A stretch of DNA of 64,000 bases from Symbiodinium natans (Eukaryota > Sar > Dinophyceae > Suessiales > Symbiodiniaceae): contig CAJNDS010000072.1 in NCBI GenBank assembly GCA_905221605.1, forward strand, positions 1 to 64,000, in the 5' to 3' direction. Made by a program: the position numbers and the translations under genes. The notes under the pieces are model-generated. The model made no database searches. It was not told where the DNA came from and was given only the letters and a program-made list of their open reading frames with translations. This document shows positions 1 through 10,060 of this stretch, one piece after another; within the stretch, counting starts at the first letter, position 1; each line of letters starts with the position of its first letter.

Positions 1-482
1 CCGACGAAATTTGCCGCCCTACACAACTTCATAGGCCGTCTGCCACCCCAAACTCCCTAAACCCTAACCCTAAACCCTAAACCCTAAACCCCAAACCCTA
101 AACCCTAAACCCTAAATCCTAAACCTGGAGCTCTGAGAGAAAGAGACGAGGCCTCTTGAGCCTGAGACGCCGCGAGCAATCAAGGGGGTCGAGGGTTTGT
201 TTAGGGTTTAGGGTTTCAGGGTTCGGGGTTTAGGGTTTAGGGTTTAGGGTTTCAGGGTTCAGGGTTCAGGGTTCATGGTTCAGGGTTCAGGGTTCAGGGT
301 TTAGGGTTTTAGGGTTTAGGGTTTAGGGTTTAGGGTTTAGGGTTTAGGGTTTAGGGTTTAGGGTTTAGGGTTTAGGGTTTAGGGTTTAGGGTTTATGGTT
401 ACGGGTTTAAGGTTCCCAAAAAAAGGGGCACAGGCTTGAGGCAGAGGGCGTGTGAAGGAACTGATTTTTTCGAGTTTAGGGC

Positions 483-518
483 CTCGAAGCTGATCTTCCA
501 CCATCTGCCCTTCACGTT
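483..518 (-). CDS. Candidate internal micro-exon
   Basis: On the minus strand a TGCAG acceptor precedes 36 nt (12 codons, reading NVKGRWWKISFE), followed by GAG|GC, a GC-type donor that runs straight into telomere-like repeat. The length is a multiple of three and the composition looks coding. No family recognised. A stretch this short can be open by chance. Confidence 0.3.
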
Positions 519-1468
519 CTGCATTCGAAACCCTAAGCCCCGAACGCCTATATCCTTCTGTATCCTAAACCCTAAACCCTAAACCCCAAACCCTAAACCC
601 TAAACCCTAAACCCCGAACACGTGACGTGTGGACTCTGCCTTTAGCATTGCGAGTCCCGACCTCACACTCTGATTTCGGGTTCAGGGTTTAGGGTTTAGG
701 GTTTTGGGAATAGGGTGTAGGGTTTAGGGCCTAGGGTTTTGGGCTTGGAGCTTAGGGCTTCGTACTATGCTAAGTGCAGTTCTGGCCCCGGTGCGTGGAG
801 GATGCCAGGCCGTCTAAGGCTCTAGGCCCTTTCCCTTGGGCGCATTACCCACCCTGAATCCCCGAATCCCCTCAACCCTAAACCCGAAACCCTAAACCCG
901 AAACCCGAAAACCCTAAACCAAAAAACCCTAAACCATACAACCTAAAGCCTCCCCGTGGCGTAGGACGCAACTTTCCCTGCGAATCTCGAAAGCCCTAAA
1001 CGCGATTTGCGGTGTAGGGTTTCGGGTTGAGGGTTTAGGGTTTAGGGTTTAGGGTTTAGGGTTTGGGGCTTCGGGGATTCCTATAGGCGCCTACAAAACC
1101 TAAGCCCCAGAAATCCTAAAGACCCTACAAACACTCTCAGCCCTTACAGCCCTGCCAACCCTTGGCCTCATAAACCTTGTAAGCCTCATACTCGGCCCTT
1201 GTTCAGGAACTCCAATCAAGTTGCCATGATAAGGATCCGGTATTGCTTCTCCATAAACCCCAGATTGGTAATTTCATCAAAACCCTGAACCCTAAATCCT
1301 AAACCCTAGAACCATAGAACCCTAGAACCCTAAAACCCTAAAACCCTAGAACCCTAGAACCGAGTAGAGACCCTGCCCAGGAACCTAGGATTCACAGGTG
1401 GCCACTTTTCGCTTAAGGGGTTTCCAAAAGGAACCTGGCCCCCAACGAGGGGAACAAGGCTACTATCA

Positions 1469-1572
1469 AGGGGCTAAAGGAGGGACCCTTATAGGCTATG
1501 TAAGGTATATATAGGGCTTATACAGCGGAAAAGGATTAAGGGCCCCTTCTAGGGGTCCCTCCTTCGACCCCT
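1469..1572. mobile_element. MITE-like inverted-repeat element
   Basis: The ends form 20-bp imperfect inverted repeats (AGGGGCTAAAGGAGGGACCC at 1469-1488 and its near complement at 1553-1572). The interior is AT-richer with TATATA. A related element lies at 51110-51268, and the interior motif recurs near 14541 and 61246. On the minus strand the right TIR carries GT and the left TIR ends in CTTTAG, so it could act as an intron. Confidence 0.6.
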
Positions 1573-2059
1573 GAATACTAAACCCTAAACCCGAGACCCT
1601 AAACCCTAAACCCTAAACCCTAAACCCCAAACCCCAAACCCCAAACCCCAAACCCCAAACCCTAAACCCTAAACCCTAAACCCTAAACCCTCCACCCTAC
1701 GCGAAGGGAACAAGGGTGCTAGAGCCTTCCGTATCCCAGCCTCGAGGGCGAGCTTCGTCGAAGCCGGGGCCGGCAGGGCGAGGGCCGCCTGCTGTTAGGG
1801 TTTAGGGTTTAGGGTTTAGGGTTTAGGGTTTGGGGTTTGGGGTTTGGGGTTTGGGGTTTGGGGTTTAGGGTTGAGGGTTTGGGGTTTAGGGTTGAGGGTT
1901 GAGGGCTTAGGGTTTAGGGTTTAGGGTTTGGGTTTGGGGTTTGGGGTTTAGGGTTTAGGGTTTGGGGTTTGGGGTTTGGGGTTTAGGGTTGAGGGGAGGA
2001 GGTTTCGGGTTTAGGAATTTGGGTTAGGGTTGAGGCTTTAAGGGCTGGGGTTTATGGTT

Positions 2060-2136
2060 TTGTGACTTCACATTCATATGTTGAATTGCTCCCGAGTTCT
2101 AGCAGAAGGCGGAGCTTCGGGGAGTATGGGTAGCCT
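2060..2136 (-). CDS. Candidate exon, unknown protein
   Basis: On the minus strand, after TTCGTCAG|G, the sequence reads GYPYSPKLRLLLELGSNSTY and continues ECEV before a possible GTCACA donor at the edge of the repeat. It looks protein-like but has no recognisable domain. Its 3' end is uncertain. Confidence 0.3.
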
Positions 2137-2169
2137 GACGAACACCAAATGAAGTGAACTCTTAAAAAC

Positions 2170-2375
2170 AGAAAAATATGCACGCGGCCCTCCCTCTGCC
2201 TCTCCCTCTCTCCTCTCCCCCCGTGTCCGCCTCTCCCTCTGTCTCTCTCTCTCTTCGCTGGCCTCCCCCCCTCTCCCTCTGTCTCGCTCTCGCTTTCTCT
2301 CACGCTCTCTCTCTCTCTCTCTCTCGTTTTCTCTCTCTCTCTCTCTCTTCTTCTTCTTCTTCTTCTTCTGCTGGG

Positions 2376-2419
<44 letters not shown>

Positions 2420-2435
2420 AGTCTCTCAGCCCTAA
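2170..2435. repeat. Pyrimidine-rich (CT)n/(TTC)n microsatellite
   Basis: About 250 bp of almost pure pyrimidine on the plus strand, with CTCTCT runs and a TTC run near 2348-2370. Reading frames through it on either strand are low-complexity Ser/Leu or Arg/Glu and are not believed to be genes. Confidence 0.9.
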
Positions 2436-2449
2436 ACCCTAAAACCCGA

Positions 2450-2590
2450 GCATCCTGACCCCTTGAAGAAGCAAGTCTGGTGCTGCCGGGCGTCTGGAAG
2501 ATTGAGGTCAGCCGGGCTGTGAGACTTTACAGTAATATGAGCCCATCTTGAACCCTGAACCCCCGAAGCCCCGAACCCTAAACCGACGAA
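2450..2590. other. Unique island, coding strand unclear
   Basis: Between a CCCTAAA and a TTTAGGG block. Plus reads LEEASLVLPGVWKIEVSRAV; minus reads SHSPADLNLPDARQHQTCFF. Both are open, and splice-like AG/GT dinucleotides exist on both strands, so neither is called. Confidence 0.4.
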
Positions 2591-2730
2591 CAGGGTTTAG
2601 GGTTTAGGGTTTAGGGTTTGGGGTTTGGGGTTTGGGGATTGGGGTTTAGGGTTTAGGGCTCAGGGCTGAAGATCCGAAACCCTTCGAACCCTGAACCCGA
2701 ATGCTTCGCCCCACCACCTCACCCATGCGC

Positions 2731-3987
2731 CTGCCGACTGGCCGCCGCCCCCGAAATTGCGAGCGCGGCCGGGGCATCCTTTGAAGTTCCAAGGGCTTAG
2801 GGTTTAGGGTTTGGGGTTTAGGAGTTAGGGTTCCAACGGCTTAGGGTTTAGGGTTTGGGGTTTAGGGTTTAGGGTTTAGGGTTTAGGGTTTAGGGCTTAG
2901 GGTTTAGGGTTTAGGGTTTAGGGTTTAGGGTTTAGGGTTTAGGGTTTAGGGTTTAGGGTTTGGGGTTTGGGGTTTAGGGCTTAGGGTTCTCTCGGGCCTC
3001 AAGTCCAGGGGCCGAGGGTGCCCCTACTCCTACAGCCGCCCTGGGGCAGTAGGGTAGCTTCCAGGGCCGAGATCCTCTTAGCATCGAAAAGCCCTACACC
3101 CTGACAGGTACAACTATGAAGCCTATACACCCTAAACCCTAAACCCTAAACCCTGAACCCTGAACCCTAAACCCTAAACCCTGAACCCCGAACCCCGAAC
3201 CCTTGACTTCCTTCATCCCCAAGCAAACCCTACTGCTTAGACCCGACAGCCCAGGAGTTGGTCAAAAAAAGGCCTCGATGGCGCAGGCATTGGCGCGCGT
3301 TCGGCGCAGCAGCTCCGCCTGGAATGGGGAAACCAGGGTTGCAGGGTTTAGGGTTTCGGGTTTTTGATTTAGGGTTTAGGGTTTAGGATTTAGGGTTTAG
3401 GATTTAGGGTTTACGGTTGAGGGTTTCGGGCTTAGGGCTTAGGAAGACCTGCTGCCACCGGAAGTCTTCGATCCTAAGCCCTAAAGGCCTACAAGGTACA
3501 ACCGCGGGGCGACGGGGTGCAACCAAGTGGGCTGTAGAATCTTGTGTGTAGACAAACCCTAAACCCTAAACCCTAAGCTCTAAGCCCTAAACCCTAAACC
3601 CTAAACCCTAACCCTAAACCCCAAACCCCAAACCCCAAACCCCAAACCCCAAACCCTTGCCTCGCGCAAGAGGGTGCAGGGCTTGCAGTTGTCTAGTGTA
3701 AAGTTGACACATGTGTGCTGCAGGGTATGGGGTATGGGGTTTAGGGTTTAGGGTTTAGGGTTTAGGGTTTAGGGGTTTAGGGTTTAGGGTATTTAGGGTT
3801 TCCTGGTCCGACAATGTCGTGGAAGCACTCCTGTCATATTCACCGGCCGAACATGCCAACTGCTCACGGAGAGAACGGATCTGCCAACATCCTAGACCCT
3901 AAACCCTAAACCCTAAACCCTAAACCGTAAACCCCTACCGACAACCCGGGCCTTGACTGCCATTCTCTCCCTGATCGCCTCGAGAAC
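2731..3987 (-). CDS. Exon chain of a minus-strand gene with heptamer introns (3952-3987, 3803-3880, 3661-3717, 3493-3531, 3274-3318, 2731-2778)
   Basis: Six short segments (36, 78, 57, 39, 45 and 48 nt) are each a multiple of three, open in the same phase and bounded by AG and GT/GC/GA. Introns in order: GC...TTGGCAG (71 nt), GA...CCTGCAG (85 nt), GC...TTCTACAG (129 nt), GT...ATTCCAG (174 nt), then a longer gap with an unresolved island at 3000-3120. Each of the first four introns is largely one telomere-like array. Peptide pieces include VLEAIRERMAVK, IRSLREQLACSAGEYD, HTCVNFTLDNCKPCTLLRE and AELLRRTRANACAIE. No domain is recognised. The phase agreement is the main support; the last exon is linked by position only. 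A transcript would settle it. Confidence 0.42.
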
Positions 3988-4129
3988 CTGCACGGGCCTC
4001 ATGCTCGCGGGTGGGCTTTGTGATACTTACACCTTCTCGAATTCAGGGTTCAGGGTTCAGGGTTCAGGGTTCAGGGTTTAGGGTTTAGGGTTTAGGGCTT
4101 AGGGCTTCGGGCTTAGGGGTTGAGGGGTC

Positions 4130-4711
4130 AGGGTTGAGTGCCTTGGTGCGAGGGCTTGCGGTTCAGCGTTGAGAGCTTTAGACTTAAGTAGGGTGCAGGG
4201 AGTTGGTTCGAAGGTTCAGGCTTCTTGGATGAGGGCGTTTTTCCGTCAGGGTGAGGGGTTTAGGATTCATGGTGGAGGGCATAGGTCATAGGTTTCAAGT
4301 TCAGGTTTAGGGCTGAGGGGTTCCAAAACCAGTCCTACACGAAATGCCAAGCATTCGACCCAGACAAGACAACACCCGAAACCCGAAACTCTTAAACGGA
4401 GTACTACATTTAGGGGTTTGCGACGCACGGTTTGGAGTTTACAACAAGGGTCACAACTACACTCAAAAGTGGGGATCAGGGTACTTAGAACCCACGTGCC
4501 AACTTATCCTCAAACACAGGATACCATTGTCAGGGAGGGTTCAGGGTTTAGGGTGTTAGAAGTCACAACTGCAGTTCTACATCCCCCAAGTGCTCAACTC
4601 GCCCACAACTTCCCTCATAAAGTCCTGGACTATATCAGACCCCGCACCCTGAGCCCTAAGGTTTCGGGCTTAACAAGCGGGATAGGTTGATGGAGTCTAG
4701 GGTTGGTCTGG
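4130..4711. other. Degenerate heptamer remnants and unique spacer
   Basis: Decayed TTTAGGG/TTGAGGG units up to about 4330, then about 380 bp of mostly unique sequence with short open frames on the plus strand that I do not trust. If the terminal exon at 4712-4964 is real this is its downstream region. Confidence 0.5.
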
Positions 4712-4964
4712 TCACAATGCTTCTTCGTCATCGAGTCTATCTCGAGCAACCCAGCTCTTCCTCGGCAACGTCAGCGATGGATGCGAATCTGTCATTCCGA
4801 GCTTCCCACCGCTAAGCTCGGTGTCACCTTGCTTGGCTGTACCGCCCCTGCTATGAGCGTCGGTGGCCTCTTCGACTTGCGCAGGCTTTTGGTCCCCATC
4901 GCCTCCATCACCTTCAGCCTCGTTGAGATCCTCCGTGGACCGTGTGCGACTCGTCCATGACGGC
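4712..4964 (-). CDS. Terminal exon, C-terminus of an unknown acidic protein
   Basis: On the minus strand an acceptor AATCCCTGTAG precedes one nucleotide plus 84 codons ending in TGA at 4712-4714. The 83 residues are rich in Glu, Asp, Gly, Lys and Ser (TEDLNEAEGDGGDGDQKPAQ near the start, DRLDDEEAL at the end) and look disordered. The segment is longer and cleaner than most islands. A plus-strand frame is also open across it but is hydrophobic and less protein-like. Upstream exons should lie above 4965; 4130-4711 would then be 3' UTR or spacer. Confidence 0.5.
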
Positions 4965-4974
4965 CTACAGGGAT

Positions 4975-5740
4975 TGAACTTACACCAGAAACCCTAAACC
5001 CTGGAGAGAATTGAGGGTGCGATGTTTGAGGGGAGAAGGATGAATCTTAAAACCCGCCCGGCCCAAGCCCCTAAGCATTTAAATTTAGTACTTAACCTTG
5101 AGACTTTCAAACCCTGACACCCTTTCAACCCTGAAACCCTGACACCCTGAAACCTTCAACCCTTAAACCCTGAAACCCTGAAACCCTTATAAACCCTTGA
5201 ACTCTGACAGCCTGAACCCTTAAACCCTTAAAAACTAAACCCCCGTGAGGTCCCAAAAGCCTAAACCCAAAACCCAAGCCCTAAACCCCTGCCAGGCGCT
5301 TGCTGGGAATTCCGACAGCCAGCCAGACTTGTACGAGACCTGTGCGGGCAATGGGCTGTCGGGTTGAAGGCTTAAGGCTTGGGGTTTCGGGTTTAGGGTT
5401 TAGGGTTTGGGGTTTAGGGATTAGGGTTTAGGGTTTAAGGGCTGAGAGGGAGAGGGAAGCCGCTGCAGAGGGCTTCTGATACACCCGCGAACCCTGGACG
5501 TCTCAAGCCCAAGCCCAGATCGCCAGGTTTATCTAAGGGCCATCTGGGTCCAAGAGCCCTAAAGCCTAAACCCCTAAACCACCCTAAACCACCCTAAACC
5601 CTAAACCCTAAACCCTAAACCCTAAACCCTAAACCCTAAACCCTAAACCCTAGACCCTAACCCTAAACCCTAAACCCTAAACCCTAAACCCTAAACCCTA
5701 AACCCTAAACCCTAAACCCTAAACCCTAAACCCTACCAAC
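4975..5740. repeat. CCCTAAA-type arrays and islands
   Basis: Degenerate CCCTGAAA/CCCTTAAA units (5095-5280), TTTAGGG (5390-5445) and a clean CCCTAAA array (5590-5735). The islands at 5290-5365 and 5475-5540 are open on both strands with AG/GT edges, so no gene is called. Confidence 0.8.
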
Positions 5741-6660
5741 CCTGGTCTCGGTGTACAACCACGATCTTCATGCCTGGATTCGATGCTTCTCAGGTGAGCT
5801 TCGCACTTGAGGAGCCCTTTAGAAATTCCAACTTCGACGGTCCCTTTGCAGGAGCCTGCAAGAACAAAAAAAAAACAAGAAACCCCCTTGGCTAGGGGGG
5901 TTGAGGGGCTAGAACCAACCCTGAACCCTAAACCCTAAACCCTATACCCTATACCCTATACCCTATACCCTATACCCTAAACCCTAGGCGGGGGTGGCGG
6001 GGCTACTTAGCTACGCGAGTGCGATAGGGAGTGCGCCCCCAAATTGAGCAAAAGGCGCACTCCCCGCACACATACACTGATACACACCCTAAACCCTAAA
6101 CCCTAAACCCCAAATCCTAAACCCTAAACCCTAAACCCTAAACCCTAAACCCTAAACCCTAAACCCTAAACCCTAAACCCTACCAACCCTGGTCTCGGTG
6201 TACAACCACGATCTTCATGCCTGGATTCGCTGCTTCTCGGGTGAGCTTCGCACTTGAGGAGCCCTTTAGAAATTCCAACTTCGACGGTCTCTTTGCAGGA
6301 GCCTGCAAGAACAAAAAAAAAACAAGAAACCCCCTTGGCTAGGGGGGTTGAGGGGCTAGAACCAACCCTAAACCCTAAACCCTAAACCCTATACCCTATA
6401 CCCTATACCCTAAACCCTAGGCGGGGGTGGCGGGGCTACTTAGCTACGCGAGTGCGATAGGGAGTGCGCCCCCAAATTGAGCAAAAGGCGCACTCCCCGC
6501 ACACATACACTGATACACACCCTAAACCCTAAACCCTAAACCCTAAACCCTAAACCCTAAACCCTAAACCCTAAACCCTAGGCGGGGGTGGCGGGGCTAC
6601 TTAGCTACGCGAGTGCGATAGGGAGTGCTCCCCGCACACATACACTGATACACACCCTAA
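5741..6660. repeat. 447-bp tandem duplication plus a third partial copy
   Basis: A unit starting CCTGGTCTCGGTGTACAACC at 5741 recurs at 6188 with only a few substitutions. Its second half, starting GGCGGGGGTGGCGGGG, occurs at 5987, 6420 and 6581. Units 1 and 2 contain an 11-bp inverted repeat GGGAGTGCGCC/GGCGCACTCCC (6027-6064 and 6460-6497). The third copy (6620 on) lacks most of this hairpin. Heptamer arrays of differing length separate the parts, including a CCCTATA variant. Confidence 0.85.
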
Positions 6661-6816
6661 ACCCTAAACCCTAAACCCCAAACCCTAAACCCTAAACCCT
6701 AAACCCTAAACCCTAAACCCTAAACCCTGAACCCTGAACCCAGAACCCTGAACCCTACAAACTCTAAACCCTAAACCCTAAACCCTAAGCAGCCCAACAA
6801 ATCCCACACGCCCGGC

Positions 6817-6847
6817 CTCCTCCGTTGCCTCCGCAGACTTGAGGATC
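6817..6847 (-). CDS. Candidate micro-exon
   Basis: After TTGATGAG the minus strand reads ILKSAEATEE, ending GAG|GC. The wider island is open on the minus strand as LRDLMRILKSAEATEEAGRV. The sequence is helical in character. Boundaries are uncertain because the upstream repeat has no AG immediately before it. Confidence 0.3.
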
Positions 6848-7440
6848 CTCATCAAGTCACGAAGGGTTTAGGGTTTAGGGTTTAGGGCTTAGGGTTTAGG
6901 GGGTTTAAGCGGTTTAGGGTATAGGCCCTTGGTTCAGAACCCTAGATCCTAGACCCTCAACCCTACACCCTAAACTTTGCGAAATGCCCCGAAGCTGCCA
7001 AGCCATATCACTCCTGAACCCTGAACCCCGTAAAGCCCAAACCCAAGGAAGCCATCAATCTCAAACCCTAAAACCCTAAAGCCCTAAAACCCTGAACCCC
7101 AACAGCCCAAAACCCTATCTAAGCCCTACACACTGAACCCCAACACCTTACAACCTACAACCTACAAGCTACAACCCTAAACCCTAAACCCTAAACCCTA
7201 AAACCTTAACCTGCAAAGCCGAGACTTACGGAACCCTCCCCAAGATTAACCCTGTTCGACCTCGGGCGCGTGAGAGGAAAAGGCGCACCCACAGCTTTGG
7301 GTTTAGGCTTTGGGGTTGAGGGTTTAGGGTTTGGGGTTTGGGGTTTAGGGGGTTGGGGTCTAAGGAGTTGTAGGGTTTAGGGGCCTTAAGCTTTTAGGGC
7401 TTTAGGGTTGAGGGTTCAGGGCTTCTTCGGGCCTCAGGAT

Positions 7441-7540
7441 TTAGCGCCAGGGCCTAAGGTTCTTCGCAGGAAGAATGGGAACTCTTGCGGCTGAGCCACT
7501 GTTGCACAGCCTGCAGAAGTGCAAGGCAAGTCGGACCCTA
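7441..7540. other. Unique island with good splice-like edges on both strands
   Basis: Plus: TTCTTCGCAG, then EEWELLRLSHCCTACRSA (7470-7525), then AG|GCAAGT. Minus: CTTCTGCAG, then CATVAQPQEFPFFLRRT. Coding is likely on one strand; I cannot choose. Confidence 0.4.
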
Positions 7541-8125
7541 AACCCTAAACCCTAAACCCTAAACACATGGCGGTAAAGCCTGGGACTGCTGCAACGAGCG
7601 CCAAGGGCCTTTAAATACAGCGACCTGACATGATGGTTGACACTCAACACCCAAAACCGAACAGGGTTTAGGGCTTAGGGGCTGAATACCCTAGCCCAAA
7701 AAAGGTCAATCTTTTATACATAGCCTCGATACTAATCCCAAAACCCCTAAACCCTAAACCCTATACCCTAAACCCTATTCCCTAAACCCTAAACCCTAAA
7801 CCTGAAACCCTAAACCCCAGTAGCTCCGAGCCCGCAAGGGCCCAAATTTCCCCCTCAAGGCTGCCTGGGTGCCTCCTTTGCTGACAAGGAGACACCCACC
7901 TCTGGGTCAAAAAGGCCTTTAGGGTTTTCGCTTCTTGCCCCTACATTCCCTAAACCCTAGGTTTAGGGGTTTAGGGTTTCGGGTTTGGGGTTTTGGGTTT
8001 TGGGTTTGGGGTTTGGGGTTGACACGGACTTGAAGTCAATGCGATCAATACAAGTGAGACGGCTGATGCTTTAAGGGGGTTTGGGGCTTGGGGCTTGGGG
8101 TTTAGGGTACAGCCGAATCCGGCAC

Positions 8126-8201
8126 CTCATCCTCGATGTCGGTGAACTGATACAGCTGCGACCTGTTCACCTTGGAGTCGGTACACGGCGCGAGTTCAGG
8201 T
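8126..8201 (-). CDS. Candidate exon, acidic peptide
   Basis: Minus strand: one nucleotide plus 25 codons reading PELAPCTDSKVNRSQLYQFT then DIEDE, ending GAG|GTGCCGG. The acceptor is CACCCCAAG. The other strand contains in-frame stops. No family recognised. Confidence 0.4.
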
Positions 8202-8335
8202 CTTGGGGTGCTTGAACCCCTGAAGCCTGAACCCTAAACCCTAAACCCTAAACCCTGAACCCTGAACCCTGAGCCTCAGGGGCTTTAGGTTTAGAGTTTA
8301 GGGTTTAGGGCTCTCCCCGTCTTGCTTGGCTTTAG

Positions 8336-8594
8336 GGTTTAGGGTTTAGGGTTTAGGGTTTAGGGTTTAGGGTTTAGGGTTTAGGGTTTAGGGTTTAGGG
8401 TTTAGGGTTTAGGGTTTAGGGTTCAGGGTCAGGGTTCAGGGTTCAGGGTTCAGGGTTCAGGGTTCAGGGTTCAGGGTTCAGGGTTCAGGGTTCAGGGTTC
8501 AGGGTTTAGGGTTTAGGGTTTAGGGTTTAGGGTTTAGGGTTTAGGGTTTAGGGTTTAGGGTTTAGGGTTTAGGGTTTAGGGTTTAGGGTTTAGG
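8336..8594. repeat. Three-block array: TTTAGGG, TTCAGGG, TTTAGGG
   Basis: About 12 units of TTTAGGG (8336-8423), about 11 of TTCAGGG (8424-8503), then about 13 of TTTAGGG (8504-8594), with sharp boundaries. The middle block must have spread by local amplification of one variant unit. Confidence 0.95.
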
Positions 8595-8640
8595 GGGGGG
8601 GCCTCGGGGGCTTTAGGGGGTTTAGGGGGATGAGGTGGTT

Positions 8641-8790
8641 TAGGGCTCCTGGGCGGGGCGACTGTGAAACTAACTCAACATGACTCTGCGGACTGCTAGG
8701 AAGAGGTACCCGGGTACCATTTCGCGCGCATCCCTGGTAACTAGCCCATAGTACCTCGGGCCTTCCATGAGGGCTACCTTTTTAACTTGT
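8641..8790. other. Unique island, exon-like
   Basis: Minus strand after GTTACCAG: DAREMVPGYLFLAVRR, then a possible GTCATG donor. Plus strand after TGCTAG: EEVPGYHFARIP, then GTAACT. Either could be an exon; the minus reading is slightly favoured by its neighbours. Confidence 0.35.
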
Positions 8791-9001
8791 ACCCTAAACC
8801 CTGACCCTTAAACCCTAGACCGCCTGCCAGTTAAACTCTCAACCCTAGACTCGAGGATTCTAGCGAAGGGTTGGAGGGTTTAGCCCTGAACCCTAAACCC
8901 TAAACCCTGAATGCTGAACAAGGTTGGCTTGGGATTCAATAGGAGCTTGAGCTCCAGGCTCTCTTAGGAGACTGGAGTCTGCTTAGGGGGGTTTTAGGGG
9001 C

Positions 9002-9083
9002 CTGTGCTCCTGTCAGGATCAAAAAAGTGTGCTTGCGAAGCCCTGCAAGACCATGCCAGGGTTGCCGCATCTTCGGCGCTCAT
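9002..9083 (-). CDS. Candidate first or internal exon beginning with ATG
   Basis: Minus strand: ATG at 9081-9083, then SAEDAATLAWSCRASQAHFF and DPDRST, ending CACAG|GCCCC. An Ala/Asp-rich start of this kind suits a 5' exon, but no spliced-leader acceptor is seen at a convincing distance. The plus strand is also open. Confidence 0.35.
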
Positions 9084-9379
9084 GTTGCCCTAAACCCTAA
9101 CCCTAACCCTAAACCCTAAACCCGAAACCCTAAACCCTAACCCTTAGGCGAAGCCCGAAAGTCGAGCCCCAAGCCCGAAACTTTCCCTCAACCCCGACCC
9201 CGAAACCGAAACCCCACACCTACGACCCCTAAACTCAACCCTAAACTCCCAAACTCCGAACCTCCTAAAACCTCAACCCTAAGTTCTAAACTCCCGAGCT
9301 CCTCAACCCTAAAACCCAAACTCTCTAAACAACCTAAACCCTAAACCCTAAACCCTAAACCCTACGGCCCTGACTTCAG

Positions 9380-9452
9380 GGCCCGAGCTGGGGGCGTGCG
9401 GAAGTGGCAATCCAACGTCGTCACCGGTTCTGTGTCCAACTTCCTGGCTTCG
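9380..9452. other. Exon-like island between CCCTAAA and TTTAGGG arrays
   Basis: Plus: acceptor TGACTTCAG, 24 codons starting ARAGGVRKWQSNVVTGSVSN, then TCG|GTTTAGGG, so the donor would be the first heptamer itself. Minus: CGAAGCCAG, then EVGHRTGDDVGLPLPHAPSS. This illustrates how a heptamer supplies GT on one strand. Strand unresolved. Confidence 0.4.
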
Positions 9453-10060
9453 GTTTAGGGTTTAGGGTTTAGGGTTTAGGGTTTAGGGTTTAGGGTTTAG
9501 GGTTTAGGGTTTAGGGTTTAGGGTTTAGGGTTTAGGGTTTAGGGTTGAGGGTTCAGGGTTCAGGGTTCAGGGTTCAGGGTTCAGGGTTAGGGTCTAGGGT
9601 TTAGGGTTCAGGCTTTAGGGTCTAGGGTTTAGGGTTCAGGCTTCAGAGTTCTAGGGTCTTCGGGGTCTTTAGCGTTTTCGGGCTCTTGGGTCGCTTGGGG
9701 TTGAGGGTGTAGGGCTTTAGGACTTTAGCGCTCAAGGCTTGGGGGGTTTTAGGGCTTTAGGGTTATAGGGTTTAGGGTTTCGGGCGTTAGGGCTCTAGGG
9801 ACTTTTGCGTTGGAGCCTTGAGGGCTTTCGGGCTCTTGGGTCTTTAGGGTTTTGAGTTCCAGTTTCGGGTTTAGGGGTTTGGGTTTTCAAGTTCAGGGTT
9901 GGGTGTTCGGTGTTCTTGGGGTTTAGAGTTTAGTCTGTTTACCGTTTGGGGCTGACGGCTGCTGAGGTTTATCCTTAGAAGATTCCACAGTCTCGGGTGT
10001 TTAGGGCCTTCTGGCTTGGGGGGCTGGGGTTTAGGTTTAGGGTGTTAGAGTTTAGGCTTT
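9453..10060. repeat. TTTAGGG array grading into degenerate units
   Basis: A clean TTTAGGG block to about 9543, then TTCAGGG, then increasingly diverged G-rich units (CTTTAGGG, TTCGGG) to about 10060. No gene seen. Confidence 0.9.

Larger units (their letters stand above)
1..2045. repeat. Telomere-like heptamer mosaic, first part
   Basis: Blocks of CCCTAAA (60-120, 565-615, 850-935, 1580-1690) alternate with blocks of TTTAGGG (200-395, 675-735, 1015-1075, 1798-2000). Unique islands of 50-200 bp sit between them. The arrays are imperfect, with TTCAGGG, TTTGGGG and TTGAGGG variants. The orientation flips, so this is not a simple chromosome end. Islands at 483-518, 780-810, 1200-1260 and 1725-1795 have AG/GT-like or AG/GC-like edges and could be exons. 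Confidence 0.9.

Noticed and set aside
1-120. Left edge as a chromosome end
   Set aside because: The arrays are short, variant and flip orientation within 200 bp; similar arrays occur throughout the window.
2052-2435. Ser/Leu-rich and Arg/Glu-rich proteins over the CT tract
   Set aside because: Low-complexity translations of a pyrimidine microsatellite; only the left flank (2060-2136) was kept as a weak exon.
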